From: Sphingobacterium nematocida
Lineage (GTDB): Bacteria; Bacteroidota; Bacteroidia; Sphingobacteriales; Sphingobacteriaceae
Length of the DNA: 64,000 bases
Direction of reading: 5' to 3'
Assembly: GCF_900168125.1 (NCBI RefSeq)
Contig: NZ_FUZF01000014.1
Location: forward strand, 62,001-126,000
In this document: positions 1-9,347 of the stretch, in pieces
How positions within the stretch are numbered: the first letter of the stretch is position 1
How the letters are laid out: every line of letters begins with the position of its first letter
Notes under the pieces: generated by a model
Database searches by the model: none
Seen by the model: only the letters and a program-made list of their open reading frames with translations
What the model was told of the DNA's origin: nothing
Translations under genes and position numbers: made by a program

Positions 1-134
1 TCCATAGTTTTTGCATCGATTGATTCTTCAAATGCATTGTATCCATATGGCAGAGGTGTCTGTTTAAACTGTGCAAAGGTAAATTGCGCGGAGAACAACG
101 CCGCAGCAAATAAAGCTGTTTTAACTAGTTTCAT
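1..134 (-). CDS. Exported Fe/Mn superoxide dismutase, N-terminal part (runs off the window)
   Basis: Only the first 44 codons are present; the gene continues beyond base 1. The start ATG is the complement of 132-134. The product begins with a typical signal peptide (Lys, then a hydrophobic Ala/Leu stretch ending FTFAQ) followed by FKQTPLPYGYNAFEESIDAKTM. The PLPYxYNAxE and IDAxTM pattern is the N-terminal signature of the iron/manganese superoxide dismutase family, which dismutes superoxide to peroxide and oxygen. The signal peptide places it in the periplasm or outside the cell. The metal ligands beyond the first helix lie outside the window, so metal preference cannot be judged. Confidence 0.85.
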   Translation of the reverse strand, partial: MKLVKTALFAAALFSAQFTFAQFKQTPLPYGYNAFEESIDAKTM

Positions 135-327
135 GAGTTTTCGTTTTTAATTATATCCAATATTAGCAATATCAATGTTAATTAGCGATTAAGATTGATA
201 TTTCATGTTGTTTTTCGACAAAAATATTACATTAGGCTACCTTAATACATGCAGAAGAGAGAACATACTTAACTGATCGCCTGATGAAAAAAGATATTTA
301 AAAATAACGCTTTTTGTGCTTTACTTA

Positions 328-1347
328 TTATAGTTTTTCTATTTCGAGGGATAGCGCCATCAGTTCCTGCTTTAATAGATTAATATGGGATTCTACCTGA
401 TCATACATATCTGCCCGGTTATTAAGCTGATCGGCATTATATTTACCGCCTTTTCCGAAATATAGATTATCGAGCTGTTGTTTGTCGTCATCTTCATCAA
501 TTTGACCAAAATTCTTCCACTTTTCGATTATCTGTAGCCTTACCGATTTGCCTTCCGGTACATTCGGATCGGCATAATTGAGATAGTACCAGATAAATGG
601 TGGAAAGTTTGCAGAGGTATTACTACCCAGCCACACATCCTTTAGCGCATTTCGTTCGTGGTAGAAATCTATTTTACGTTTGTTAAATAACATCAATAGA
701 CCTAGCGAGGCTTCAGCGATACCAGTACCTATACCGATACTATTACTTACCCTTTCATTACTGATCGTACCACCGGTAGCTATAGCACCACTGGCACCGA
801 TGACAATAGCGCCAATGGTCAATTTGGATTCGAGATCACTTTGTTTGCCTTCTAAGAAGTTGGCTATTTGACTGGTCCGTTCTTCTTCACAGTCCATTTC
901 CGAAGATACAGCAGAGACGATCAAAGACGCATTGTTTATTTTCTGAAAGATATCCAACTTCAGACTAACTCTGTCTAATTTCTTTTCGACAGATGTAGAG
1001 TTGTTATTTTCTTTGGTGTTAGCATATTTAGTCAACTGATTTATGATACCAATAGCATTTGCTATATTAAGACCCTTTCTTGATATTTTGGAGTTGAGCA
1101 CACTATCTATTTGCAATTGATAGAGTGGGGTAGGTAAGTCATTCTCACCATAACTGTATATATTTTGTTGGTTACAGTTGCTGTGCCTCAGTTGGGAAGA
1201 AAAAGAGGAATTATTGTAGGAAGCACAAGAATCTAAAAGCAAGGTTGAAGAAAGTAAAATCGTCCGGATAGTTTTGTTCCACAAGGAAAAATGAATTGTG
1301 CGATAGCTAAGTAATCCTATCTGAGGGTGATTTCCTTTTAAGTTCAT
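328..1347 (-). CDS. Unknown lipoprotein with a glycine-rich hydrophobic segment
   Basis: I do not recognise this 339-residue protein. Near the N-terminus a hydrophobic run (about residues 28-39) ends in LLDSC, a plausible but imperfect lipobox with Cys41, so it is probably a lipoprotein. The 27 residues before the hydrophobic run are unusually long for a signal peptide, and no later in-frame Met restores a shorter one. Residues about 175-220 form two Gly/Ala/Ile-rich stretches like a glycine zipper or membrane hairpin. The rest is polar and helix-prone, and the last 40 residues look like a coiled coil. It stands alone, convergent with the SOD gene on one side and divergent from the MgtC gene on the other. 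Confidence 0.6.
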   Translation of the reverse strand: MNLKGNHPQIGLLSYRTIHFSLWNKTIRTILLSSTLLLDSCASYNNSSFSSQLRHSNCNQQNIYSYGENDLPTPLYQLQIDSVLNSKISRKGLNIANAIGIINQLTKYANTKENNNSTSVEKKLDRVSLKLDIFQKINNASLIVSAVSSEMDCEEERTSQIANFLEGKQSDLESKLTIGAIVIGASGAIATGGTISNERVSNSIGIGTGIAEASLGLLMLFNKRKIDFYHERNALKDVWLGSNTSANFPPFIWYYLNYADPNVPEGKSVRLQIIEKWKNFGQIDEDDDKQQLDNLYFGKGGKYNADQLNNRADMYDQVESHINLLKQELMALSLEIEKL

Positions 1348-1485
1348 AATATTCGATATCTAAGTTGATATAAATGTAAACTTTAGAAGGTTAAGCTGCA
1401 ATAATGTTCTTGCTTTTTTATCGGTTTATAGATAACTTTCCCAGAGATTGCACGTTGTGTATGCAGTTGATTTATTTATAACAAT

Positions 1486-2133
1486 ATGATTGAAGATTTA
1501 ATCTGGAACGAAAACTTTCAAACAATTTTAGTTTCTCTTCTTTGTGGCTCCGTGGTGGGCATGGAACGTGAATATCGGAATAAATCGGCAGGGTTTCGTA
1601 CAGTCATTTTGATTTGCCTCGGTGCAACAATCTTTACGATGGGGTCTCGTTTGGGAAATCTTTCTGATGATAGAATTGCGGCCAATATTGTGACAGGTAT
1701 AGGTTTTCTAGGTGCCGGGGTTATATATCAGGGCAAGTTTTCTGTTCAAGGACTTACTACGGCTGCGGTAATATGGACCATGGCAGCTGTTGGCATGTTG
1801 GTTGGTTTTGGACAGTTTACGTTAGGAATAGCACTAGCTATCCTCATGGTGGTCGTGTTGTCGTTGTTTCAAAAAATGGAAACATTCTTGTCTAATGTCT
1901 ATTTTTCAAGAACAATCAACATCACGTTTGTTGACAACAAGGCAAGCCGTCTTCACGAGTTTGAAACATTCCTTAAGGATAGTGGGATACACGCACTGCG
2001 AAAGGGAATCGAGAAGAATGGGGAAAAATTGACGGCAGTCTATGAAATATCAAGTCAAAAAAGGAGGGTTAGAATGATGAATGAACAGATAATTTCCTTA
2101 GACTATGTACATTCATTTAGTAATTTTTCTTAA
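1486..2133 (+). CDS. MgtC/SapB family membrane protein
   Basis: A 215-residue protein with about four hydrophobic segments in its first 130 residues and a soluble C-terminal domain. The block SVVGMEREYRNKSAGFRT, the FLGAGVI segment and the following GLTTAAVIW run are the conserved core of MgtC/SapB proteins. Members of this family are inner-membrane proteins linked to growth at low magnesium and to control of ATP synthase or phosphate balance; the exact role in free-living Bacteroidota is unknown. The C-terminal 80 residues are a small ACT-like regulatory region in related proteins. It is monocistronic and followed at once by a strong hairpin shared with the convergent receptor gene. Confidence 0.85.
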   Translation: MIEDLIWNENFQTILVSLLCGSVVGMEREYRNKSAGFRTVILICLGATIFTMGSRLGNLSDDRIAANIVTGIGFLGAGVIYQGKFSVQGLTTAAVIWTMAAVGMLVGFGQFTLGIALAILMVVVLSLFQKMETFLSNVYFSRTINITFVDNKASRLHEFETFLKDSGIHALRKGIEKNGEKLTAVYEISSQKRRVRMMNEQIISLDYVHSFSNFS

Positions 2134-2140
2134 AATAGAA

Positions 2141-2172
2141 AAGGGGTGCTCCATCGGAACACCCCTTTTTTA
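2141..2172. terminator. Bidirectional intrinsic terminator
   Basis: A 12-bp stem with one mismatch (AAGGGGTGCTCC pairing with GGAACACCCCTT) around an ATC loop, with A-rich sequence before and T-rich sequence after. It sits between the convergent MgtC gene and the TonB-dependent receptor and can serve both. Confidence 0.85.
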
Positions 2173-2187
2173 TTACACTTAAAATGA

Positions 2188-4740
2188 TTAGAATGTCATT
2201 TTCACTGATCCGTTCCAAGTGCGGCCCCATCCCATTAATACGTAGTTAGATGTGTCTATACCTTTCCAGTATTGTGGGTCTTTCTTAGCTGTGTTATTGG
2301 AAGTTGCTTCAGAAATATAGAATGTATCAAATAAGTTGTTAATATTAACACGGAAACTTAATGTGTTTTTATGACTTACCTGCAATTTATATGATATACC
2401 AGCATCTACCAAATCGTAATTAGGCAATTTTAATGTTTCCTTATCTTTAGGTAATGCACCATATAATCTTTCATAACGGCGGTAGTTGGCATCCGCAGAT
2501 AACCCTTTTAAGAAGGCGTATCTAAAGCCAGCCCCATAAGAAGTCTGTGCGGCGTCTCCGACATGTACCCCAGTGAGATCTCTATTTTCTACCCCTAATT
2601 CTACTCTGTCTTCGTTACGGACAATAGTTGTAGCATTTCCATCATATAACCATTTCCCTACCGAAGCGAATCCTTTCAATTCAAAACCACGGAATGGACG
2701 GGTTACGAAATCCAATTCTAAGCCTTGATGATCTTGTTTTACGCCATAGTTTGATTGATAAATTAATTCACCTACAGCCAACAAACCATCTTGGTTATTT
2801 GGATTGTATTTATCTACATCTTTCTGTGCAGCAGTGTATGAGCTACCAGTTACTCTATTTGCCCAAGTGGTGCGGTATGCATTTAAGTTTACATCAACAT
2901 ATTCAGATGCAAATTTGTAACCTAACTCAAGACCTAGAATTTCTTCATTTTTCGCGAATGGATTTACATCATTTTTATAGTTCATGAAGATATTATTTTG
3001 GTAAGGTTGACGGGAATAGAAGCCTGCATTACCAAATAAGGTGTGATTTTCTACTGTGTAGCTTACTCCTCCTTTTACGTTGTATCCGAAGTTGTTAACA
3101 TTTTCTGATCTACCTTCCCCAATTTTGTAAAGGAAATAATCTTCACGGATGTTCTGTTGTTGTGATGCTGATCCTTGGAAGAAGGCTGTAAAACCATCTT
3201 TCGCAAATTCAATCTGCCCGAAAAGACCACCGTAACGAATTATTTGGTCATAGTCCCAAGCAAGACGGTCTTCGGGTTTTGACGGTTTGTCAGACCAGGT
3301 TTTCCAAGGATTGGTCGTATAAACATTTGAAGTTATTTGATTCCCTGGATAATTTACATTATCCTTATGCTCTATTTGCGTAGCACCTAATATGTCAGTA
3401 ACTTGACGATAATGTTCTCCTTTGTAGTCACGTAAGTCAAATCCTATGTTAAAGTTCCAGTAATCATTCAGTTTACGGTTATAGTTAGATACCAAACCGA
3501 ACCATTGGTGATTATTAACATCTGCAGCTAAGTAAGGAACTTTGGCTTTGCTTGCATCTGAGCGAAGAGACTGACCACCACCTCTAGCCATAGAAGCATA
3601 CACTACTGTAGATAAAGAAGCTTTGTCTGATATTTGCCAATCCCAGTTGACATTTGCTACTGGTTTGTGGTAGTAGTTTTTTCGGGGGTTGGTCTCGATA
3701 CCGTTAATAATTGCTACGTTGTCATTGTATTTTCTACCATGTTCTAGATAGTTGTTCAAACTAGAGGTATAACCTTGGTTATGCCATTGTGGTGCACCAG
3801 TTACCATTAAGTTCAAGTTGTGCTTTTCGTTTACTTTGTATCCGACGGATAAAAAGTAGTTTTGACCAGCTCCTTCGGTTCTGTCCATATAACCATCTCC
3901 ACGCCAGTCTGTAATCATCGCTGATACAGCAAATCCACTCTTTAACAAACCTGTATTATAAGCTAAAGTCGATTTACGGTACATGTCATTACCAATAGAG
4001 CGACTAAAGAAACCACCTTCTTTTTTATCTGTTGATTTGGTAACAAAGTTTGTTGTACCTCCTACCGAAGATATCGCAAGTTTTGAAGATCCTAATCCAC
4101 GTTGTATTTGTACTAAAGAAGCAATGTCAGCTAGACCATTCCAGTTAGACCAATAAACACGACCATTGTCCATACCATTGATGGGTTGCCCATTTAATAG
4201 GAAAGCGGTGTTGGATTGATCAAAACCACGGGTAGTCATAGACGATTCACCAAAACCACGTGCCTGACTCGTAATGTAAACAGATGGTGTATTTGCTAGT
4301 ACAGCAGTAATATCCTGAGCACCTACCTTTTCTTCGATTTCTTCTTGGCGAATAGTGGATACGGCAATCGGAGTCTGTCTACCTTCGGCAATATCAATTA
4401 CTCCCTTTCCGACAATAACGATCTCATCTAGCGATTGATCGCCTGTAGGAACGAGGATGATAGTACCAATGACATTCTTGTCCGAAAATGTAACTGATTG
4501 TGTCGCGTGACCAATGTACTTGATCTCAAGCTGTCCATTGTTGTTTTCGGTTTTTAAGGTGAAATTACCATTGGCATCCGAAGATGTTCCAATTTTACTT
4601 CCAGAAACTAAGATTGTTGCGCCGGCGATAGGGTGCTTTCCGTCGGTGATTTTACCAGTAATTACTTGTTGGGCTAAAGCAATATTACCAGTAAGCATGC
4701 ATGCTAAGGTAGCATACAAGAGGGTGGATTTTTTTTGCAT
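2188..4740 (-). CDS. TonB-dependent outer-membrane receptor
   Basis: An 850-residue receptor. A signal peptide (about residues 1-24, ending ALAQQ) is followed by a carboxypeptidase-regulatory-like domain (about 25-105, with the DANGNF turn). Next come a plug domain (about 125-235) and a 22-strand-type barrel ending in an aromatic C-terminal residue (KMTF). The plug carries the TRGFDQSNTAFLLNGQPING pattern seen in siderophore and iron-citrate-type receptors. The substrate cannot be read from the sequence; a ferric chelate is a guess. There is no SusD partner next to it, which argues against glycan uptake of the SusCD kind. The gene stands alone with its own promoter-like box upstream and a shared terminator downstream. 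Confidence 0.88.
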   Translation of the reverse strand: MQKKSTLLYATLACMLTGNIALAQQVITGKITDGKHPIAGATILVSGSKIGTSSDANGNFTLKTENNNGQLEIKYIGHATQSVTFSDKNVIGTIILVPTGDQSLDEIVIVGKGVIDIAEGRQTPIAVSTIRQEEIEEKVGAQDITAVLANTPSVYITSQARGFGESSMTTRGFDQSNTAFLLNGQPINGMDNGRVYWSNWNGLADIASLVQIQRGLGSSKLAISSVGGTTNFVTKSTDKKEGGFFSRSIGNDMYRKSTLAYNTGLLKSGFAVSAMITDWRGDGYMDRTEGAGQNYFLSVGYKVNEKHNLNLMVTGAPQWHNQGYTSSLNNYLEHGRKYNDNVAIINGIETNPRKNYYHKPVANVNWDWQISDKASLSTVVYASMARGGGQSLRSDASKAKVPYLAADVNNHQWFGLVSNYNRKLNDYWNFNIGFDLRDYKGEHYRQVTDILGATQIEHKDNVNYPGNQITSNVYTTNPWKTWSDKPSKPEDRLAWDYDQIIRYGGLFGQIEFAKDGFTAFFQGSASQQQNIREDYFLYKIGEGRSENVNNFGYNVKGGVSYTVENHTLFGNAGFYSRQPYQNNIFMNYKNDVNPFAKNEEILGLELGYKFASEYVDVNLNAYRTTWANRVTGSSYTAAQKDVDKYNPNNQDGLLAVGELIYQSNYGVKQDHQGLELDFVTRPFRGFELKGFASVGKWLYDGNATTIVRNEDRVELGVENRDLTGVHVGDAAQTSYGAGFRYAFLKGLSADANYRRYERLYGALPKDKETLKLPNYDLVDAGISYKLQVSHKNTLSFRVNINNLFDTFYISEATSNNTAKKDPQYWKGIDTSNYVLMGWGRTWNGSVKMTF

Positions 4741-4767
4741 TATTAGATTAACTTATAAATTTGGTTG

Positions 4768-4775
4768 CAAAGATA
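4768..4775 (-). promoter_or_regulatory. Candidate Bacteroidota -7 box for the TonB receptor
   Basis: On the minus strand the bases read TATCTTTG, matching TANNTTTG, 27 bases before the start codon. No clear TTTG -33 element is found at 19-21 bases further upstream. Confidence 0.45.
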
Positions 4776-5115
4776 ACTTTTTTGTTAGTATAAGTATATA
4801 TATAAGAGCGAAATAGTTGTTTTTTGTGAGTTTTTATTCTGTTCGGTCAGATTGTTATTTTGAATGAAGTTTTATTGTTACTTGAGGTTTAATTTCTTAG
4901 AGTTTATTGATGTAATCTTGAAAATGTTAATTTTTGTTAAAATCATAATTTAGACTCTAAAACAATTGTAATTTTTTAATAGGAGTTTGTTATTTCTATC
5001 ATGTTTTGAAATATACTCAATTTTTATTGCAGAATGTCTATGGTTTTGTTCATTAGTTGTTGGTTTACTGTATATTAAGTTTATGTTAAGTGTATCTTTT
5101 TGATAATACTCTTGT

Positions 5116-5123
5116 TAGTTTTG
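5116..5123 (+). promoter_or_regulatory. Candidate -7 box for the Oar-like protein gene
   Basis: TAGTTTTG matches TANNTTTG and lies 27 bases before the ATG at 5151. A TTTTTG run is only 13 bases upstream, too close for a standard -33 element. Confidence 0.45.
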
Positions 5124-5150
5124 TGGTCGATATAACTATCTAAATTTAAT

Positions 5151-8100
5151 ATGAAAAAATCTTTACTTTTTTTCGCTTTGGTTTTGGCCAGCTATGGTAC
5201 GATCCAGGCACAAGTTACAACTAGTAGTATGACAGGTGTCGTGACCGAGTCTGCTGGTCAAGCTACAGTTGGTGCAACAATTAAAGCGACCCACATGCCA
5301 TCGGGTACGGCTTACTCTGGTTCTGCAAATTCCGCGGGACGTTTTAACCTGGCGAATATGCGGGTTGGCGGACCTTACCGTGTTGAAGTGACCTATGTAG
5401 GACAAAATCCAATCGTTTATGAGGATGTGTACCTTCAACTTGGACAAGCTTTCGTGTTGAATCCTATCTTCGGTGACGTGGCCAACGCTTTAGAAGAAGT
5501 GACAGTGACAGGTAGTAGAATTAAAAGTGAGAAAAATGGTACGGCAACAGTCGTTGGTCGCAGCCAAATTGAAAATCTACCATCGATTAACCGAAGTATT
5601 AATGATTTGACGAGATTGACACCTCAGGCAAATGGTACTGCTATCGGAGGTGGAAATTATCGTGCTAATAACTTTACTGTAGATGGAGCGAATTTCAATA
5701 ATCAATTCGGTATTGGACAAAATATGCCTGCTAATGGTTCCCCTATATCAGTTGATGCGATAGAACAGATTGTTGTAAATGTAACTCCTTTTGACGTTCG
5801 TCAATCTGGATTCACTGGAGCTGCTGTTAACGCAGTAACACGTTCGGGACGTAACGAATTTTTTGGCTCGGCATTTTATACAGGCCGATCCGATCAACAA
5901 CAAGGAACACGTGTCAAAGACAAGCAAGTAGCATTCAATGAAATGAATGAGAAGCAATATGGTTTTTCATTGGGAGGACCTATTATTAAGAATAAGTTGT
6001 TCTTTTTTGTAAATCTTGAGCAGAATAAGACGACAGAACCAGGGCCAACAAAGATTGCTGATGATAGGGATGCTAGACAGTATGGTCAAGGGAATACAAA
6101 TATAGCGAGACCTACTTATCAGTTTTTGGATGATGTTAGAAATTACTTAACTAATACATACGGATATGATCCAGGAGCCTATCAAGGGTATTCAAATAAA
6201 AGTAATAATGATAAAATCTTTGCTAAGATTGATTGGAATATAGCAGATAATCATAAAGTTAACTTTAGGTATAACCAAGTTAAGGGAAAATCCCCATCAA
6301 ATATAAGTAACTCGTTTACGGGTTCTGGTATTTCGAACTTGAGTCGTACAGGCTCTAATGCACTTCACTTTGGTAACTCAAATTATTTTTCGGAAACAAA
6401 TTTATATTCAGGAGTTGCAGAATATAATGGTAAATGGGGCAATACTAATAATACTGTTCGTATAGCTTACGTTAATCAAAATGAACCCCGTTCGATAGCA
6501 GGATCTGATTTTCCTTTGGTCGATATTAAAGATGGAGATAATATTATTACCACTTTTGGGTACGAGCCATTTTCGTATGGAAACTTACGTGATGTAGAAA
6601 CAATTACGGCGTATTGGGATGGTAATTATACATTGGGTAAACACGATTTTACTTACGGTGCTCAGTATGAAACGAGTATTACTAAAAATGGTTTTCAGCG
6701 TTTTGGTGCTGGATATTACTTGTTTAACTCATGGGATGACTTTGTAAACGGTAATAAACCCGCAAATTATGTTTTAACATATCCTTTAACCGAAGATGGT
6801 TCTCAGGCGTTCCCTTCATTCAGATTTGACCAATATTCTTTTTTTTTACAAGATCAGTATACTGTTAACAGTAAATTGAAGTTTATGGGAGGTATTCGTT
6901 TTGAATTGCCTACTTATCCAAATGTTGACGAAATGAAAACTCATCCTCTTGTTGCTGATCTGACGTTTGCGAATGGGTTGAAATTAAATACAGGTGCCAT
7001 GCCTAAATCTCAGTTACTTATCTCCCCTCGTATTGGGTTTAATTATGACGCAATGGGGGATCGCTCTCTGATTTTTAGAGGAGGAACGGGTATTTTTACA
7101 GGTCGTATTCCTTTTGTATGGATCGTGGCTCAATCTAGTGATGCGGGGATGCTTCAAGCAACTAAAATATTCCAACCATCTGAAATGCCTGATTTTTCAC
7201 CAGATATAAAAGCAAATTATCCTGCGACACTGCCGCAGCCCGGAACTTTCATTCCAACAACTATTTCAGCTATGGATGAAAAACTTAAATTTCCTTCAAC
7301 ATGGAAGTCAAGTTTAGCCGTGGACTATTCTTTGCCTTGGGGAATTCAGGCTACTGTGGAAGGTATTTACAATAAAGATATTAATGCTGTTGTTGCGAAA
7401 AATGTTAATTTGGTAGATCCTACACAGTTGAATATTTCTGGATATAATGATCATAGATATATCTATCCTTCAGCTGCTAAGGATAAATATATTAATAAAC
7501 TTACAACTGGAGGTGTTGTAGAATCAACAGCGGTAGGTAGGTTTGATCCAACCTATATGACAAATGCTAAGGGGGGGCATTATTATTCCGTAACTGTACA
7601 ATTACAAAAAAATAATTGGAATGGCTTTTCAGGTTCGTTAGCATATACTCATTCTGGAGCAAAGAATTTTGGAGACGGGGCTGGTGATCAAATAGCTAAT
7701 CTATGGTCAATACCTCCCACTAATACGGGTAATCCAAACGATCCATCGTTAGGTTTCACAACCAATGTTGTTCCTCATCGGTTAATGGGTTTTGTTTCCT
7801 ACAAGAATAATTGGATAGGTAAACTGAATACTTCGATGACAGTGTTTTATTCAGGTTCTTCAACAGGTCGAATGAGTTACGTTTATGGAGGAGATTTCAA
7901 CCGCGATAATAATAGTAATAACAATGATCTTATCTACGTGCCAAATGATCCTTCAGAAATTACTTTTGTTAATATTGCTGCGAGTCAGGCTGGTTCAGGA
8001 AAAAACTATGCTAAAGCTTACACCGCAGAAGAGCAATCTGATATGTTTTTCAAAATGATAGATGAAGATGATTATTTACGTTCACGTAAAGGTAAACATG

Positions 8101-8444
8101 TTGATCGTAATGGTGGAGTAATGCCTTGGAGAAATCAGTTTGATTTTAGATTGTCTCAAGAAATTGTTAGAGATATTGCCGGAGGCAAAAATGCACTAGA
8201 ATTTTATTGGGATGTATTTAATATAGGGAATTTATTCAACTCGAATTGGGGAGTTTATAAATCTTCAAATACACAGCTGTTAAGACCTCAAAATACAGGT
8301 TCACTGACTCCTGATGGTACAACAAAACCTACATTCCAAATTGGATATAATAATGGGGATGCTATTAAGTCTACTACGTATGTTAATGAATCCATTACCT
8401 CAACATATTATATGCAGTTCGGTGTTAAGTTTAGTTTTAACTAA
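5151..8444 (+). CDS. Oar-like TonB-dependent outer-membrane protein
   Basis: A 1097-residue protein: signal peptide (about 1-20, IQAQ cleavage), a carboxypeptidase-regulatory-like domain (about 25-115), a plug-like region with EEVTVTGSRI and LPSINRSINDLTRLTPQANG, then a very large barrel ending in FGVKFSFN. The order and the FTVDGANFNNQFG and GGPIIKNKLFFFVN segments are those of the Oar family, first known from Myxococcus outer-membrane protein Oar and common in Bacteroidota. Some relatives are transporters and some take part in surface functions or protein secretion; substrate unknown. Monocistronic, with a candidate -7 box upstream and a strong terminator downstream. Confidence 0.87.
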   Translation: MKKSLLFFALVLASYGTIQAQVTTSSMTGVVTESAGQATVGATIKATHMPSGTAYSGSANSAGRFNLANMRVGGPYRVEVTYVGQNPIVYEDVYLQLGQAFVLNPIFGDVANALEEVTVTGSRIKSEKNGTATVVGRSQIENLPSINRSINDLTRLTPQANGTAIGGGNYRANNFTVDGANFNNQFGIGQNMPANGSPISVDAIEQIVVNVTPFDVRQSGFTGAAVNAVTRSGRNEFFGSAFYTGRSDQQQGTRVKDKQVAFNEMNEKQYGFSLGGPIIKNKLFFFVNLEQNKTTEPGPTKIADDRDARQYGQGNTNIARPTYQFLDDVRNYLTNTYGYDPGAYQGYSNKSNNDKIFAKIDWNIADNHKVNFRYNQVKGKSPSNISNSFTGSGISNLSRTGSNALHFGNSNYFSETNLYSGVAEYNGKWGNTNNTVRIAYVNQNEPRSIAGSDFPLVDIKDGDNIITTFGYEPFSYGNLRDVETITAYWDGNYTLGKHDFTYGAQYETSITKNGFQRFGAGYYLFNSWDDFVNGNKPANYVLTYPLTEDGSQAFPSFRFDQYSFFLQDQYTVNSKLKFMGGIRFELPTYPNVDEMKTHPLVADLTFANGLKLNTGAMPKSQLLISPRIGFNYDAMGDRSLIFRGGTGIFTGRIPFVWIVAQSSDAGMLQATKIFQPSEMPDFSPDIKANYPATLPQPGTFIPTTISAMDEKLKFPSTWKSSLAVDYSLPWGIQATVEGIYNKDINAVVAKNVNLVDPTQLNISGYNDHRYIYPSAAKDKYINKLTTGGVVESTAVGRFDPTYMTNAKGGHYYSVTVQLQKNNWNGFSGSLAYTHSGAKNFGDGAGDQIANLWSIPPTNTGNPNDPSLGFTTNVVPHRLMGFVSYKNNWIGKLNTSMTVFYSGSSTGRMSYVYGGDFNRDNNSNNNDLIYVPNDPSEITFVNIAASQAGSGKNYAKAYTAEEQSDMFFKMIDEDDYLRSRKGKHVDRNGGVMPWRNQFDFRLSQEIVRDIAGGKNALEFYWDVFNIGNLFNSNWGVYKSSNTQLLRPQNTGSLTPDGTTKPTFQIGYNNGDAIKSTTYVNESITSTYYMQFGVKFSFN

Positions 8445-8467
8445 GATTAACTATCGATTTGGTTAAA

Positions 8468-8506
8468 AAAGAACCCCTTCGGAATTTCGAAGGGGTTCTT
8501 TTTTTG
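8468..8506. terminator. Intrinsic terminator
   Basis: A perfect 11-bp stem (GAACCCCTTCG with CGAAGGGGTTC) around a short AATTT-type loop, flanked by A6 on the left and T7 on the right. It can end the Oar-like gene and, from the other strand, the LOG-family gene. Confidence 0.88.
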
Positions 8507-8520
8507 TAAACTAAATTTCT

Positions 8521-9225
8521 CTAAAAATTCGGTTTCAACAGGTACTTGTCATAGAAACGGAAGATATGTTCTACCGCCTCTTCTGCCGAATCTACCAAAC
8601 GGTAAAGCTTAAGGTCTTCCGACGAGATGTAACTGTTGGTGAGCATTGTTTTTTCGACCCATTCCAGTAAGCCGCCCCAATAATCCGAGCCTACTAAGAT
8701 AATTGGAAAGCGAGCGATTTTTCCAGTCTGAATCAGCGTGATCGCTTCAAACAGCTCATCCATAGTTCCAAATCCTCCCGGCATTACGATGTACCCCTGT
8801 GAGTATTTCATAAACATTACTTTACGGACAAAGAAGTAGTTAAACTCCATAATCTTGTCCCTATCGATGTATTTGTTGTGAAACTGCTCAAAAGGCAACT
8901 CAATATTTAGACCTACAGATTTACCTCCAGCAAGGTAAGCCCCTTTATTAGCAGCTTCCATAATACCAGGACCTCCTCCTGAAATCACACCGTATCCTTT
9001 CTCTGCCAGTAGTTTTGCAATTTCTACCGCCATCTCATAATATTGATGGTTGTCTGGTGTACGTGCAGACCCAAATATGGATACACATGGGCCTATTTTT
9101 GCTAGTTTTTCAAAACCATCTACAAACTCCGACATGATCTTAAAAATCTGCCATGAGTCCTTAACCTTTATTTCTTGCCATGTCTTATTGGCGAATGAAT
9201 TTCTAATTCTAGTTTCTCCTGTCAT
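8521..9225 (-). CDS. LOG-family protein (nucleoside-5'-monophosphate phosphoribohydrolase fold)
   Basis: A 234-residue Rossmann-type protein. The two LOG signatures are intact: GGGPGIMEAANKGA (about residues 83-96) and PGGFGTMDE (149-157), with a conserved Arg-Lys pair at 134-135. The family was long annotated as lysine decarboxylase but characterised members hydrolyse cytokinin riboside 5'-monophosphates or similar nucleotides. The N-terminal extension of about 40 residues is longer than in plant LOG proteins, as in the larger bacterial subgroup. Bacterial physiological substrates are uncertain. Divergent from recR with 122 bases between them. Confidence 0.85.
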   Translation of the reverse strand: MTGETRIRNSFANKTWQEIKVKDSWQIFKIMSEFVDGFEKLAKIGPCVSIFGSARTPDNHQYYEMAVEIAKLLAEKGYGVISGGGPGIMEAANKGAYLAGGKSVGLNIELPFEQFHNKYIDRDKIMEFNYFFVRKVMFMKYSQGYIVMPGGFGTMDELFEAITLIQTGKIARFPIILVGSDYWGGLLEWVEKTMLTNSYISSEDLKLYRLVDSAEEAVEHIFRFYDKYLLKPNF

Positions 9226-9335
9226 ATATACTTAAATATCGTGAACAATACGTCACAATATAGCGAAACGTGGAGGAGTATGCAACAGCAGAATTGAAAA
9301 GAGTTTGTTAATGCTGTAAATAGGAAATTACTTTT

Positions 9336-9343
9336 TATTTTTG
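9336..9343 (+). promoter_or_regulatory. Candidate -7 box immediately before recR
   Basis: TATTTTTG matches TANNTTTG. Only four bases separate it from the ATG at 9348, so transcription from it would start at or very near the start codon and give a leaderless message. Confidence 0.5.
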
Positions 9344-9347
9344 CGGA

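Larger units (their letters stand above)
4741..5150. other. 410-bp AT-rich intergenic region between divergent outer-membrane protein genes
   Basis: This gene-free stretch separates two divergent genes for large outer-membrane proteins. It is very AT-rich and shows no convincing ORF. A -7-type box lies near each gene (4768-4775 on the minus strand, 5116-5123 on the plus strand). No repeated operator was seen. Confidence 0.6.
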